Positions 1-8,552 of a DNA stretch of 43,501 nucleotides are shown here, in pieces. The stretch comes from Clostridia bacterium (GTDB taxonomy: Bacteria; Bacillota; Clostridia; Oscillospirales; Acutalibacteraceae), in assembly GCA_017415515.1 (NCBI GenBank), contig JAFQGI010000037.1, forward strand, positions 1-43,501. Direction: 5' to 3'. The notes under the pieces are model-generated. The model saw only the letters and a program-made list of their open reading frames with translations. It had not been told where the DNA came from and ran no database searches. Within the stretch, counting starts at the first letter, position 1; every line of letters begins with the position of its first letter. The position numbers and the translations under genes are program-made.

Positions 1-16
1 AGGAGCAGTACCTCTC

Positions 17-130
17 GGCCCCCCTTGTCAGGGGGGCTGTCTGTGGCTGTGCCACAGACTGGGGGGTAGTCGAATAAACACTACCCCTCCGCCTCGCATT
101 CGCTCGGCACCTCCCCTGACAAGGGGAGGC
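17..130. repeat. Family A palindromic repeat, copy A1
   Basis: The unit opens with a palindrome of the CCCCCTTGTCAGGGGG type and closes with its inverted partner CCTCCCCTGACAAGGGGAGG. Between them are a CTGTGGC/GCCACAG hairpin and the CGCATTCGCTCGGC block that recurs in other copies of this family in the window. No coding sequence is credible here. It lies downstream of yidD and occupies the edge of the window. Confidence 0.75.
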
Positions 131-154
131 AAGACAAGGTTAGCACGTAACCTC

Positions 155-412
155 TTACTTTTTCTTTCTCTTAAACAGATGCTCCGGCACGGGGTCGTAG
201 CCGCCGTGACAGAGGGGGTTGCAACGAAGCACCCGCCAAACAGCCAACCCCAGACCCACGATGGCGCCGTAACGTTGCAGCGCCTCCACCGCATAGGCGG
301 AGCAGGTGGGCACAAAGCGGCAGTTGCCCCGATGGTTGCGGGGCACGCTCTTTTGATACAGCCGCACCAGGCCGATGAGCCAGGTGCTGGGCAACAACCA
401 ACGCCACTTCAT
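155..412 (-). CDS. yidD: Membrane protein insertion efficiency factor YidD
   Basis: This 85-residue protein belongs to the YidD family, small membrane-associated proteins that assist the YidC insertase. The family signature is visible: RFVPTCSAYAVEAL in the middle, followed by RCNPLCHGGYDPVP near the C-terminus. An N-terminal segment resembles the amphipathic, membrane-binding helix. Its ATG overlaps the rnpA stop codon (ATGA), so it is translationally coupled in the classical rpmH-rnpA-yidD order. The partner yidC would be expected just beyond the left edge. The C-terminus ends in a basic KRKKK tail. Identification is firm. Confidence 0.96.
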   Translation of the reverse strand: MKWRWLLPSTWLIGLVRLYQKSVPRNHRGNCRFVPTCSAYAVEALQRYGAIVGLGLAVWRVLRCNPLCHGGYDPVPEHLFKRKKK

Positions 413-744
413 TCCGCCATCACGCCCAACTGTTTGAGATGCCGTTCGATGACGGGGGTGAGCTGGGTGCTTTTCATCTCCGGGGTGCGGGTGCGGGCCA
501 CGAATACGATGTCATAGCCCCCAATCTGAGAAATCAGCGGGCGTAAACCCTCGCGGATGACACGGCGGGCACGGCTGCGCTTGACGGCACAGCCCACCTT
601 TTTGCCGGTGGTGATGCCCACGCGGGGATAACCCAAGCGATTGGGACGCACATAGGTCACCAACCCCGTATGCACCTGCGATTTGCCGCGGTAATACAGG
701 GTACGGAAATCCTTGTTTTCACATAGCGTTACCCAAGTAGCCAT
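409..744 (-). CDS. rnpA: Ribonuclease P protein component
   Basis: This is the 111-residue protein subunit of RNase P, which helps the catalytic RNA remove 5' leaders from pre-tRNAs. The RnpA signature is present as KKVGCAVKRSRARRVIREG, with the basic RNR-like helix that contacts RNA, and the RVGITTGKKVG strand precedes it. The open frame extends 63 codons further upstream. I place the start at the ATG of MATWVTLCENKDFRTLY because a purine-rich site (AAAGAGGA) lies just before it and family members begin near this point. A long structured leader separates it from rpmH. Its stop overlaps the yidD start. Confidence 0.96.
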   Translation of the reverse strand: MATWVTLCENKDFRTLYYRGKSQVHTGLVTYVRPNRLGYPRVGITTGKKVGCAVKRSRARRVIREGLRPLISQIGGYDIVFVARTRTPEMKSTQLTPVIERHLKQLGVMAE

Positions 745-804
745 AGACAATCCTCTTTGCCAAAGTTTTGCACCCTTAGGGTGGTGAAATAAATCCGTAA
801 TCCG

Positions 805-940
805 CCTCAAAGCGAATGCTTTGAGGTCGAAGATTTTAGAATGAGGGGATTTGTGCTCAATCAAGGCAAAAGCGGAACAAATACTGTATGTATTTGTGAG
901 CATTTTAACGCAGATTGAGTGCAAAGACACCATTCTAAAA
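805..940 (-). other. Structured leader upstream of rnpA (nested hairpins)
   Basis: In the 266-bp rpmH-rnpA gap there are two separate structures. One is a perfect 9-bp hairpin (CCTCAAAGC, loop GAAT, GCTTTGAGG; 805-826). The other is a nested imperfect palindrome from 834 to 940. Its outer arms are TTTTAGAATG and CATTCTAAAA. Inner arms around CTCAATC/GATTGAG lie at 850-862 and 913-925. A perfect 8-bp core, ACAAATAC/GTATTTGT, sits at 877-897. It could be an RNA leader of rnpA or a small MITE-like insertion. I recognise no known riboswitch or leader class. Confidence 0.6.
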
Positions 941-972
941 CGGTTTCGGGTTTATTGAGTCACCCTCATCAC

Positions 973-1001
973 AATAAAAAAAGCCACGATCGTATCGTGG
1001 C
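973..1001 (-). terminator. Rho-independent terminator after rpmH
   Basis: Read on the minus strand there is a perfect 8-bp stem GCCACGAT/ATCGTGGC with a 3-base loop, followed directly by TTTTTTT. It lies 10 bases after the rpmH stop codon, so it separates or attenuates transcription between rpmH and rnpA. Confidence 0.85.
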
Positions 1002-1010
1002 CTCTTTTTC

Positions 1011-1145
1011 TTAGTGGGTCAGACGAGCTCTGCCCTTTGCTCTTCTGCGAGCCAGAACCTTGCGGCCGTTGGCAGTAGCCATTCTCTTACGGAAACCATG
1101 CTCCATCTTGCGATGACGCTTTTTGGGCTGATAAGTACGGAACAT
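1011..1145 (-). CDS. rpmH: Large ribosomal subunit protein bL34
   Basis: This is a 44-residue, very basic ribosomal protein. Translation gives [20 protein letters not shown] at the start and ends in [12 protein letters not shown]. The family motifs are all present: [14 protein letters not shown], [22 protein letters not shown]. The length is exactly the usual 44 residues. The gene is the first of the leftward rpmH-rnpA-yidD group and faces away from dnaA, as in most Firmicutes. A strong sigma-A-type promoter lies about 80 bases upstream and a terminator follows the stop. Confidence 0.98.
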   Translation of the reverse strand: MFRTYQPKKRHRKMEHGFRKRMATANGRKVLARRRAKGRARLTH

Positions 1146-1224
1146 ACCTTTGCTCCCCCTTTCAATCAATCAAAGTGGTGCTGTAAAAGTGCGCAAACAC
1201 ACGTATACAGCCTAACAATGTGAT

Positions 1225-1254
1225 ATTATATACCAACTTGTCCGCAAAAGTCAA
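1225..1254 (-). promoter_or_regulatory. Promoter of rpmH
   Basis: On the minus strand TTGACT (1249-1254) and TATAAT (1225-1230) are separated by 18 bases. This is a near-consensus sigma-A promoter pointing at rpmH. Confidence 0.8.
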
Positions 1255-1334
1255 GTGAAAATTCCCAGAGAATGCGGATTTTTCCATGTTTTTTTCGCGT
1301 CTTGTGGTAAAGTTTTCCACCAAACACAAGATAT

Positions 1335-1343
1335 TGTGTATAA
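1335..1343 (-). promoter_or_regulatory. DnaA box TTATACACA
   Basis: The plus strand reads TGTGTATAA, the reverse complement of TTATACACA, which fits the TTATNCACA DnaA-box consensus exactly. It sits about 400 bases upstream of the dnaA start in the divergent gap. Confidence 0.65.
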
Positions 1344-1617
1344 TTGGGAATGAGGAATGAGAAATGAGGAATGACCTGAGTGGGGTGTGGAAGAAAAGGG
1401 CGAAGAAAACGGCAATGGCGTCACAATCGGTGGACGCGATCCCGGATTGCCGTGTCAAAACCGTCCTCATTTTACTCTGTCAAGACTTCACCACCCCATC
1501 TGTATGAAAAACGGCGGGTTTTTGCCCTCAAAAACGCCCCAAATCGGCGTTTTTGGGATAGAGGTAGACGTTGTATTAGAAAATTCAAAAAAATTTGCCA
1601 AAATAGGCTAAAAAACA

Positions 1618-1646
1618 TTGAAAAAATATCTTCTATATGTTACAAT
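1618..1646 (+). promoter_or_regulatory. Promoter of dnaA
   Basis: TTGAAA (1618-1623) and TACAAT (1641-1646) are separated by exactly 17 bases, about 90 bases before the dnaA start codon. A TTTTTCACA box lies between promoter and start (1691-1699), a plausible site for DnaA autoregulation. Confidence 0.75.
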
Positions 1647-1734
1647 ATTTATATATGGGGGAATAGCCCCTTTTACAGAATTTTCCTGTTTTTTTCACAT
1701 CGAAAAGAGCGATAAAGTAAGGAGAAATAACGCT

Positions 1735-3066
1735 ATGGATACGGTCAATCAGATATGGGATCAGGTGCTGGAATACATCCGGCCTAAGCTGAGCCAGATC
1801 GCCTTTGACATTTACATCAAATGCATGGAGCCCAAAAACATTGAGGACGGCGAGATGGTGGTGACGGTACGCACCGACTTTCTCAAAACCAACATTGTCG
1901 AGCTGTACAGCGAAATGCTGTTAGAGGCGTTGCGTGTCACCCTGGGCATCCCCCTGGGCCTGCGGATCGTATCGCTGGAAACCAACGTCGATGACCCCGG
2001 CACGGTGGCCGCCCTGCCCATTCAGGGCAACGGTTTCCCCACCACTCTGGCCGACGAGGAATTCACCTTTGAAAATTTCGTGGTGGGCAAGCAGAACAAC
2101 TTTGCCTATGCCGCCTGTCAGGCGGTGGCGGAGAAGCCTGCCACCCTCTACAACCCCTTGTTCATCCACGGCGGCTCCGGCTTGGGTAAGACCCACCTGC
2201 TGTGCGCCATCTGCAAAGAATTGCAGAAAAAGAATCCCCGTGCCCGCATTCTCTACACCAAGGGCGAGACCATGACCAACGAGCTGATCGAGGCCATCCA
2301 CAACGGCACCACCGCCGAATTCCGCGCCAAATACCGTCAGGTGGACGTGCTGCTGGTGGACGACATCCAGTTTATCGGCGGCAAGGCCGCCACCCAGGAG
2401 GAGTTTTTCCACACCTTCGACCATCTCCATTCCAACGGCAAGCAGATCGTGCTGACCAGCGACCGTCCCCCCCGGGAGATCGCCACCTTGGAGGAGCGGT
2501 TGCAGAGCCGTTTCGTGATGGGTCTGACGGCGGATATTCAGCCCCCCGATTTGGAGACCCGCGTGGCCATCATCCGCCGCAAGGCGCAGATGCTGGATCT
2601 GCCCATCCCCGACGACGTGGCCATGTACATCGCCAACCAGTTAAAGAGCAACGTCCGTCAGCTGGAGGGTGTGGTGAAGCGGATGAAAGCCCAATATCTG
2701 CTGGGCGGCGAGCAGCCCGGCATTATGGCGGCGCAAAACGCCATCCGTGACATCCGCAACGACAACCAGCCGGTGCCCATCACGGTGGAGCGCATCATCA
2801 CCGAGGTGGCCCGCACCATGAACGTCAACCCCGAGGACATCCGCTCCAACAAGCAATCCTCCCCCATCAGTAAGGCCCGGCAGATGGCGGCCTACGTGGT
2901 GCGCACCATCACCAACCTGCCCATGAAATCCATCGGCGAAGAATTCGGCGGCCGTGACCACACCACCATCGTCTATGCCATCCAACAGGTGGAAAAGAAG
3001 ATGGACCGTGACCCCGCCTTCCGCAACATGGTAAACGATATTATCAAAAACATCAGCGATTCTTGA
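1735..3066 (+). CDS. dnaA: Chromosomal replication initiator protein DnaA
   Basis: DnaA (443 residues) is the AAA+ ATPase that binds DnaA boxes at oriC, melts the origin and loads the replicative helicase. Domain I is at the N-terminus. The AAA+ domain starts near residue 110, with Walker A GGSGLGKTH (about 145-153) and Walker B LLVDDIQF (about 206-213). Domain IV ends in the DNA-binding signature FGGRDHTTIVYAI near residue 403. The frame is open upstream, but the ATG at 1735 has AAGGAG ten bases before it and matches family length. The linker domain II is short. It is the first gene of the rightward replication cluster. Confidence 0.98.
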   Translation: MDTVNQIWDQVLEYIRPKLSQIAFDIYIKCMEPKNIEDGEMVVTVRTDFLKTNIVELYSEMLLEALRVTLGIPLGLRIVSLETNVDDPGTVAALPIQGNGFPTTLADEEFTFENFVVGKQNNFAYAACQAVAEKPATLYNPLFIHGGSGLGKTHLLCAICKELQKKNPRARILYTKGETMTNELIEAIHNGTTAEFRAKYRQVDVLLVDDIQFIGGKAATQEEFFHTFDHLHSNGKQIVLTSDRPPREIATLEERLQSRFVMGLTADIQPPDLETRVAIIRRKAQMLDLPIPDDVAMYIANQLKSNVRQLEGVVKRMKAQYLLGGEQPGIMAAQNAIRDIRNDNQPVPITVERIITEVARTMNVNPEDIRSNKQSSPISKARQMAAYVVRTITNLPMKSIGEEFGGRDHTTIVYAIQQVEKKMDRDPAFRNMVNDIIKNISDS

Positions 3067-3586
3067 GGCGGCTTTTAGTAAGTACGCATTCCAATTTTCG
3101 TTGCCGCCTCTCGAATATGGCTGACGCCATATTCCCAAATTTCAGCTTTTTTGAATCGGCAACGCTCGTAGAAGGATGACATCCTCTGCATTCTACCACG
3201 CAACCGGGTTTGACATAGCGAGTGCGTGAACGCAGATTGCCGACAACGTGGCTAACATTTCACACAAAAAAAACCTCGGTTGCCTGATGGTACACCGTCA
3301 GGCAGCCTGCCTTTATTAATTAAATACCTTATTTATATAGCCCCTCACAGAAGATTTTAACCATTTTTTCACATTCCACTCACCGTCTTTCACAGACGGG
3401 TGGAAAAGGAAAAATACCCCGCACATTTTCCCCATCCTTGCACCGGAAGGTGTGAAAGATTCAGAGCCTATAAACGGCTTGATTGCAAGCTGTGACACAA
3501 TCTTTCACACATTCACAGCCCCTACTGCAACTACTGAAAAATAGTATTTATTATCTTGTATATTCTGAATTAAAGGTGGTTTTCGT
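3067..3586. other. dnaA-dnaN intergenic region, possible second half of oriC
   Basis: This 520-bp gap has no credible gene. It holds a GAATATGGC/GCCATATTC hairpin (3113-3134, family C) and a strong hairpin GCCTGA...TCAGGC at 3282-3303 that may end dnaA transcription. An AT-rich stretch at about 3310-3350 could unwind. Several boxes contain TTTCACA: TTTTTCACA at 3365-3373, and TCTTTCACA-type copies near 3385, 3450 (reverse) and 3500. The same TTTTTCACA nonamer occurs in the dnaA leader. This resembles the bipartite origin of Bacillus, but origin function is inferred. Confidence 0.55.
3365..3373 (+). promoter_or_regulatory. DnaA-box-like TTTTTCACA
   Basis: TTTTTCACA fits the relaxed consensus TTWTNCACA. 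The identical nonamer followed by T also occurs at 1691-1699 in the dnaA leader, so the two copies flank dnaA. Confidence 0.45.
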
Positions 3587-4690
3587 ATGAACATTCTCTG
3601 CAACAAAGTGGAACTGATTGAAGCGGTGGGTAACGTACAGCGTGCCGTTTCCACCAAGGCCAGCCTGCCGGCGCTGGAGGGTATCCTTCTGCGGGCACAG
3701 GGCAGCACCCTGTATCTGGCCGGCTTTGATATGGAGTTGGGTATCTCCACCACCATCCCCGCCCAGGTGAACCGCCCCGGTGAGATCGTGCTGTCGGCCC
3801 GTATGTTCAGCGACATCGTGCGCAAGATGCCCGGCGACACCATCTCCATCCAGATCGATGAGAAATACAACACCATCATTCGCGGTGACGTGACCGAATT
3901 CGCCATCGTGGGTATGTCGGCGGCGGATTATCCCGACATCCCCAACGTGGAGGACGGTGCGGCGGTGAATCTGTCCCAGGCGGTGCTCAAAAGCATGATC
4001 CGTCAGACCATCTTTGCGGTGGCCGCCCCCAACGACCCCCGCCCCATCTATACCGGCACCCTGTTTGAGATGCTGCCGGATGAATTGCGTTTGGTGAGCG
4101 TGGACGGCTATCGTCTGGCCATGCGCAGTGAGCCCATGAAGAACGAGGAGGAGATGTCCTTTGTCGTTCCCGGCAAGACCCTGCAGGAGATCCTCAAGCT
4201 CTTAAAGGACGAGGAAAAGCCCTGCTCTCTGATCGTGGGTCGCCGCCACATCATCTTCGAGATCGACGGCTATGCGGTGATCTCCCGTCTGTTGGACGGC
4301 GAATTCATGGCCTACGATAAGATCATTACCCCCGACGTGTCCACCACCGTGGTGGTGAACACCCGTTCCTTCATCGACACGGTGGATCGCGTTTCCCTGG
4401 TGATCAACGACCGCCTGAAGAGCCCGCTGGTGTGCGAATTCCGCGACGGCTCCATCGGCGTGAGCTGTACCACCCCCTTGGGCAGCGCCAACGATGCCAT
4501 TGATGCCAGCATCGACGGCAACGAGGAGGAAATGGGCTTTAATTCCCGCTTCCTGCTGGATGCGCTGAAAAACAGCGAGACCGACGAGGTGAAGGTGCAG
4601 CTCAACGGTGCCCTGAAGCCCATGAAGATCCTGCCCTGTGAGGGCAACGGCTTCTTATTCTTAGTACTGCCTGTGAGGTTGAAAAAATGA
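3587..4690 (+). CDS. dnaN: DNA polymerase III beta subunit (sliding clamp)
   Basis: The 367-residue protein is the ring-shaped clamp that tethers DNA polymerase III to DNA. It shows the usual three-domain clamp pattern. The N-terminus [21 protein letters not shown] is followed by typical blocks such as LPALEGILL, and the C-terminus is the conserved [22 protein letters not shown]. The length is typical. GGTGGT precedes the ATG. The stop codon overlaps the next start (ATGA), so the S4-domain gene downstream is translationally coupled. It is the second gene of the dnaA-dnaN-yaaA-recF order. Confidence 0.98.
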   Translation: MNILCNKVELIEAVGNVQRAVSTKASLPALEGILLRAQGSTLYLAGFDMELGISTTIPAQVNRPGEIVLSARMFSDIVRKMPGDTISIQIDEKYNTIIRGDVTEFAIVGMSAADYPDIPNVEDGAAVNLSQAVLKSMIRQTIFAVAAPNDPRPIYTGTLFEMLPDELRLVSVDGYRLAMRSEPMKNEEEMSFVVPGKTLQEILKLLKDEEKPCSLIVGRRHIIFEIDGYAVISRLLDGEFMAYDKIITPDVSTTVVVNTRSFIDTVDRVSLVINDRLKSPLVCEFRDGSIGVSCTTPLGSANDAIDASIDGNEEEMGFNSRFLLDALKNSETDEVKVQLNGALKPMKILPCEGNGFLFLVLPVRLKK

Positions 4691-4911
4691 GAAAACTGAC
4701 CTTCCATTTAGAAGAGGAATATATCCGTCTGGACGATTTGTTGAAGCTCAACGGTTGCGTGGACACCGGCGGCCAGGCGAAAATGCTGATCCAAGGCGGC
4801 GGCGTCAAGCTGAACGGCGAGGTCTGCACCATGCGCGGCAAGAAACTCCGCGGCGGCGAGATTGTCTACGTGCGGGAATGCGACGAGGAGATCACCGTTG
4901 CGGGTCACTGA
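4687..4911 (+). CDS. yaaA: S4-domain RNA-binding protein YaaA (RlbA-like)
   Basis: This 74-residue protein is a single S4 RNA-binding domain of the YaaA/RlbA type. It shows the S4 pattern [20 protein letters not shown], followed by GGVKLNGEV and [12 protein letters not shown]. The exact role of this family is not well settled; a function in ribosome or large-subunit biogenesis has been suggested. It always travels between dnaN and recF in Firmicutes, as here. It overlaps dnaN by four bases and its 3' end overlaps the recF start. Confidence 0.93.
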   Translation: MRKLTFHLEEEYIRLDDLLKLNGCVDTGGQAKMLIQGGGVKLNGEVCTMRGKKLRGGEIVYVRECDEEITVAGH

Positions 4912-5989
4912 GCTTTCCTTTGAGGGCTTTCGCAATCTGCACCCCGGACGGTGGAACCCCGACGGGGGTGTTAATATCCTCTACGGCGACAACGCCCAGG
5001 GCAAGACCAATCTGTTGGAAGCCTGTTGGCTGTTCACCGGCGGCCGCAGCTTTCGCGGGGCGAAGGATAGCGAATTGGTGCAGTTCGGCGCCGATTATGC
5101 CAAGCTGGGAATGACCTTTGAGGCAGGCGGTCGGGAGCAAGAGGCGACCATCACCATCCGCCAACGGAGAAGCGTGACCCTCAATGGCGTTTCCCTGCCC
5201 TCGTCGGCGAAATTAGCCGGCACCTTCTGCGGCGTGGTGTTTTCGCCCGCCCATCTGTCCTTAATCAAGGACGGTCCCGAGGGGCGGCGGCGGTTTATCG
5301 ACAGCGCCTATTGCCAATTAAAGCCCGCCTACGTGGGGGCGCTGACCGACTATCAGAAGGCGCTGACCCAGCGCAACGCTTTTTTGAAGCAAAGTAAGGA
5401 GCTCGGCAGATGCGACAGCGAGCTGTTGGATCTGTGGGACCACACTTTGGCGGCTTCTGCCGCACGGCTGACGGCGGCAAGACAGCGGTATATCCACCGC
5501 TTGCAGCCCATCGCCGCCGAGATCTACAACGGTCTTTCTTCCGGTCGGGAGGATTTTGCCATCGGATGGGACAGCCCCATCGCCGAGGCCATCCTCCCCG
5601 AAATGGCGGCCCAATGGCTGGATGCCCTGCGTCAGGCACGGCGTGCCGATCTGGCGGTGGGCTTTTCCACCGCAGGCCCTCACCGCGAGGATCTCACCGT
5701 CACCATCCAAGGTCAGGCGGCGAAGGCTTACGGCTCTCAGGGTCAGCAACGTTCGGCGGTGCTGGCGCTGAAATTGGCGGAGGCCACCCTGCTCCAAGAG
5801 GTGACGGGCGAAAAACCGGTGGCGTTTCTCGATGACGTGATGAGCGAATTGGACACCTCCCGCCAGGACTATATTCTCAACCACATTGAGGGATGGCAGG
5901 TGTTCATCACCTGTTGTGAGCCCTCCACCGCCCTGAAAAATACCGCCGCAAAGGTGTTTTCTGTTAAACAAGGCGTAATAAACGAGTAA
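4898..5989 (+). CDS. recF: DNA replication and repair protein RecF
   Basis: RecF (363 residues) is an SMC-like ATPase that helps load RecA on gapped DNA. Walker A is GDNAQGKTN near residue 32, the ABC signature is [18 protein letters not shown], and Walker B is [13 protein letters not shown] choose the TTG at 4898. It gives the canonical N-terminus [14 protein letters not shown] and has GAGGAG seven bases upstream, whereas an upstream ATG at 4862 would add 12 residues with no family match. The first 14 bases lie inside yaaA. A family A repeat follows the stop codon. Confidence 0.96.
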   Translation: MRVTELSFEGFRNLHPGRWNPDGGVNILYGDNAQGKTNLLEACWLFTGGRSFRGAKDSELVQFGADYAKLGMTFEAGGREQEATITIRQRRSVTLNGVSLPSSAKLAGTFCGVVFSPAHLSLIKDGPEGRRRFIDSAYCQLKPAYVGALTDYQKALTQRNAFLKQSKELGRCDSELLDLWDHTLAASAARLTAARQRYIHRLQPIAAEIYNGLSSGREDFAIGWDSPIAEAILPEMAAQWLDALRQARRADLAVGFSTAGPHREDLTVTIQGQAAKAYGSQGQQRSAVLALKLAEATLLQEVTGEKPVAFLDDVMSELDTSRQDYILNHIEGWQVFITCCEPSTALKNTAAKVFSVKQGVINE

Positions 5990-6033
5990 GATATTACAGA
6001 TAGTTAATATAATAAGCCAGAATTAGGCTTTTT

Positions 6034-6274
6034 AGGCTTCCCCTTGAGGGGAAGCTGGCACGGCGTCAGCCGTGACTGATGAGGTGTAGCCATCCGCAGG
6101 ATGGCGTTAATGAGGTCTGTATATTTCTTGTTTTTGTCTCCTTTTTAGGAGAAGGGCGACAGCCATTCTCAAGGGGTGGCAACGAAAACTATGATCCGTA
6201 CAATCTTAGAGCCACCCCAGACCACCTCATCCGACCTCGCTTCGCTCGGCCACCTTCCCCTCAAGGGGAAGGCT
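6034..6274. repeat. Family A repeat A2 with a nested 70-bp unit
   Basis: This fills most of the 326-bp recF-remB gap. It starts with GGCTTCCCCTTGAGGGGAAG, then the hairpin CACGGCGTCAGCCGTG, TGATGAGGTG and GCCATCCGCAGGATGGC. It ends with CACCTCATCCGACCTCGC and CCTTCCCCTCAAGGGGAAGG. The two ends are inverted versions of one another. Inside, 6149-6218 is a 70-bp insert that recurs with the same length at 32955-33024. I see no gene in it. Confidence 0.8.
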
Positions 6275-6315
6275 TGACAAGTTTCTACAAATCCTTTTGT
6301 AAGGAATGAACATCT

Positions 6316-6579
6316 ATGTATCTACACCTCGGACAAGAGGTGGTGGTGCGGCACAGCGACATCATCGGTGTGTTCGACATGGACAACACCACCATATCCC
6401 CCCACACCCGCGACTTTCTCCGCAAGGCGGAGAATGACGGTCGGGTCACCTACGTAAGCATGGAGCTGCCCAAATCCTTTACGGTGTGCGCACCCAAAGG
6501 CGGCAAGGCAGATCAAGTGTATATTTCCCAGATTGCCCCCTCTACTTTGCGTAAGCGCGCAAAGCAGATTTCAGTTTAG
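6316..6579 (+). CDS. remB: RemB/YaaB-type regulator (DUF370)
   Basis: An 87-residue protein of the DUF370 family, which includes the Bacillus biofilm-matrix regulators RemA and RemB. The family pattern is plain: [20 protein letters not shown], then DMDNTTIS and [11 protein letters not shown]. RemA forms oligomeric rings that bind DNA; a similar role here is inferred from family membership. Its location between recF and gyrB is the conserved position of yaaB in Bacillus. An AAGGAATG site precedes the start. It is followed by gyrB after only 13 bases, so the two are probably co-transcribed. Confidence 0.9.
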   Translation: MYLHLGQEVVVRHSDIIGVFDMDNTTISPHTRDFLRKAENDGRVTYVSMELPKSFTVCAPKGGKADQVYISQIAPSTLRKRAKQISV

Positions 6580-6592
6580 GAGGAATACCATT

Positions 6593-8551
6593 ATGAACGA
6601 AAACGAACTGTTGCAGCCTCAGGTGGAATCCACGGAAGTGGAAGAGGTCTCTTACAACGAGAGCGACATCCAGGTGTTGGAGGGCTTAGAGGCCGTCCGT
6701 AAGCGTCCCGGTATGTACATAGGCTCCACCGGACCCCGTGGTCTGCACCATCTGGTGTACGAGATCGTGGACAACTCCATCGACGAGGCGTTGGCCGGCT
6801 ATTGCTCCCACATTGAGGTGGACATTGAGCCCGGCGACATCATCTCGGTGCGGGATAACGGCCGTGGTATCCCCGTGGGTATCAACGAAAAGTTAGGTCT
6901 GCCCGCCGTGACGGTGGTGCTGACCGTGCTCCACGCCGGCGGTAAGTTCGGCGGCGGCGGCTACAAGGTGGCCGGCGGTCTGCACGGCGTGGGCTCCTCC
7001 GTGGTGAACGCCCTGTCCGAGTGGTTGGAGGTGGAGGTCAGCCGTGAGGGGCACGTCCATCATCAGCGTTTCGAGAAGGGTCACACCGTCACTGAACTGA
7101 AGGTCATCGGCGACACCGAGGAGACCGGCACCCTGGTGCGGTTTAAGGCGGATCCCGAGATCTTCACCGAAACCACCGAATACGACTACGACACCCTGCA
7201 AAAGCGTCTGCGGGAGCAGGCCTTCCTGAATGCGGGTCTGTCCATCACCTTCACCGATCGCCGCGACCCCGACAACATCCGAAGCGAGAATTATTGCTAT
7301 GAGGGCGGTATTTCCTCCTTCGTGGAGTATCTGAACAAGGTGCGCGGCTACACCCCCTTGCACGAGAACGTGATCCACCTGACCCTGTCCAGCGGCGGCT
7401 CCACCGCCGAGGTGGCGTTCCAGTACAACGACAGCTACAACGAGAACATCGTCTCCTTCGCCAACAATATGAACACCATCGACGGCGGTACCCACGAGGT
7501 GGCGTTTAAGACCGCCATCACCCGTATCTTCAACGATTACGCGGTGCGGTATAAGATGTTCAAGGACGACAAGTTCCGCCTCAAGGGCGACGACGTCCGC
7601 GAGGGCATCATGGCGGTGGTGAGCGTCAAGCTGGAGGATGCTCAGTTTGAGAGCCAGACCAAGGCGAAATTGGGCAACACCGCCATCGGTACGCTGGTGA
7701 ATCAGCTCTTAACCGATAAGCTGACCGCCTATCTGGACGAAAATCCCGCGGTGGCCAAGGTGATCTTGGAAAAATCCATCAACTCCGCCAAGGTGCGTGA
7801 GGCGGCGCAGAAAGCCCGCGACAACGCCCGCAACAGCAAAAAGCTCAGCTCTTTTCGTATGCCGGACAAGCTGGCGGATTGCATCTGGCGTGACCCTGAG
7901 CGCACCGAGATCTACATCGTTGAGGGAGATTCCGCAGGCGGCTCCGCCAAGCAGGGCCGTGACCGCAACTATCAGGCCATCCTCTCCCTGTGGGGCAAGA
8001 TGCTGAACGTGGAAAAGGCCCGCATCGACAAGGTGTACACCAACGAAAAGCTGGTGCCCGTGGTGGCGGCGCTGGGCTGCGGCATCGGTCAGGACTTTGA
8101 CATTTCCAAGCTGCGCTATGGCAAGGTCATCATTATGGCGGATGCCGACGTGGACGGCTCCCACATCTGCACCCTGCTGCTGACCTTCTTCTTCCGCTAT
8201 ATGCGTCCCCTCATCGACGAGGGTCACGTCTATATCGCTCAGCCCCCCCTCTATCGCGTGTCTAAGGCGAAAAAGACCTATTACGCCTTCTCGGATGAAG
8301 AGAGAGACGCCTTTATCGCCGAATTGGGCGGCAGCGCCGACATTCAGCGGTATAAGGGTCTTGGTGAGATGGATCCCGAGCAGCTGTTCGAGACCACCAT
8401 GGATCCTGCCACCCGCACCCTGCTGAAGGTGCATTTGGAGGATGCCCAGCAGGCGGACGAGACCTTCTCCATCCTCATGGGTGACAAGGTGGAGCCTCGC
8501 CGCGACTTTATCGAGAAGAACGCCCAGTACGTTGAGAATTTGGATATTTGA
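6593..8551 (+). CDS. gyrB: DNA gyrase subunit B
   Basis: GyrB (652 residues) supplies the ATPase and part of the DNA-cleavage core of gyrase, which introduces negative supercoils. The GHKL ATPase motifs are [13 protein letters not shown] and DNGRGIPVG, with a lid [15 protein letters not shown]. The TOPRIM domain has [15 protein letters not shown] and DADVDGSHI for Mg2+ binding. The C-terminus [20 protein letters not shown] is typical of the short Gram-positive type. The ATG at 6593 has TAGGAGGAAT upstream. The stop is followed at one base by the next gene, suggesting coupling. Confidence 0.98.
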   Translation: MNENELLQPQVESTEVEEVSYNESDIQVLEGLEAVRKRPGMYIGSTGPRGLHHLVYEIVDNSIDEALAGYCSHIEVDIEPGDIISVRDNGRGIPVGINEKLGLPAVTVVLTVLHAGGKFGGGGYKVAGGLHGVGSSVVNALSEWLEVEVSREGHVHHQRFEKGHTVTELKVIGDTEETGTLVRFKADPEIFTETTEYDYDTLQKRLREQAFLNAGLSITFTDRRDPDNIRSENYCYEGGISSFVEYLNKVRGYTPLHENVIHLTLSSGGSTAEVAFQYNDSYNENIVSFANNMNTIDGGTHEVAFKTAITRIFNDYAVRYKMFKDDKFRLKGDDVREGIMAVVSVKLEDAQFESQTKAKLGNTAIGTLVNQLLTDKLTAYLDENPAVAKVILEKSINSAKVREAAQKARDNARNSKKLSSFRMPDKLADCIWRDPERTEIYIVEGDSAGGSAKQGRDRNYQAILSLWGKMLNVEKARIDKVYTNEKLVPVVAALGCGIGQDFDISKLRYGKVIIMADADVDGSHICTLLLTFFFRYMRPLIDEGHVYIAQPPLYRVSKAKKTYYAFSDEERDAFIAELGGSADIQRYKGLGEMDPEQLFETTMDPATRTLLKVHLEDAQQADETFSILMGDKVEPRRDFIEKNAQYVENLDI

Positions 8552-8552
8552 T

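Larger units (their letters stand above)
1146..1734. other. rpmH-dnaA intergenic region, probable oriC
   Basis: This 589-bp gap between divergent rpmH and dnaA carries no credible gene. It contains the rpmH promoter (1225-1254), a perfect DnaA box on the minus strand (1335-1343) and a TTTTCCAC at 1313-1320. It also holds a TTTTTCACA box at 1691-1699, a heptamer repeat of the AATGAGGAATGAG type at about 1347-1373, and a very AT-rich stretch from about 1560 to 1735 that includes the dnaA promoter. Position, AT-richness and boxes fit part of the replication origin. The dnaA-dnaN gap may be the second half, as in Bacillus. Confidence 0.7.

Noticed and set aside
409-933. Longer RnpA of 174 residues
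   Set aside because: The extra 63 codons cross the nested palindrome and have no family match; the ATG at 744 has a ribosome site.
8442-8552. Upstream start for the YcxB-like protein inside gyrB
   Set aside because: It would overlap gyrB by 110 bases without a ribosome site; the ATG at 8553 fits coupling with gyrB.
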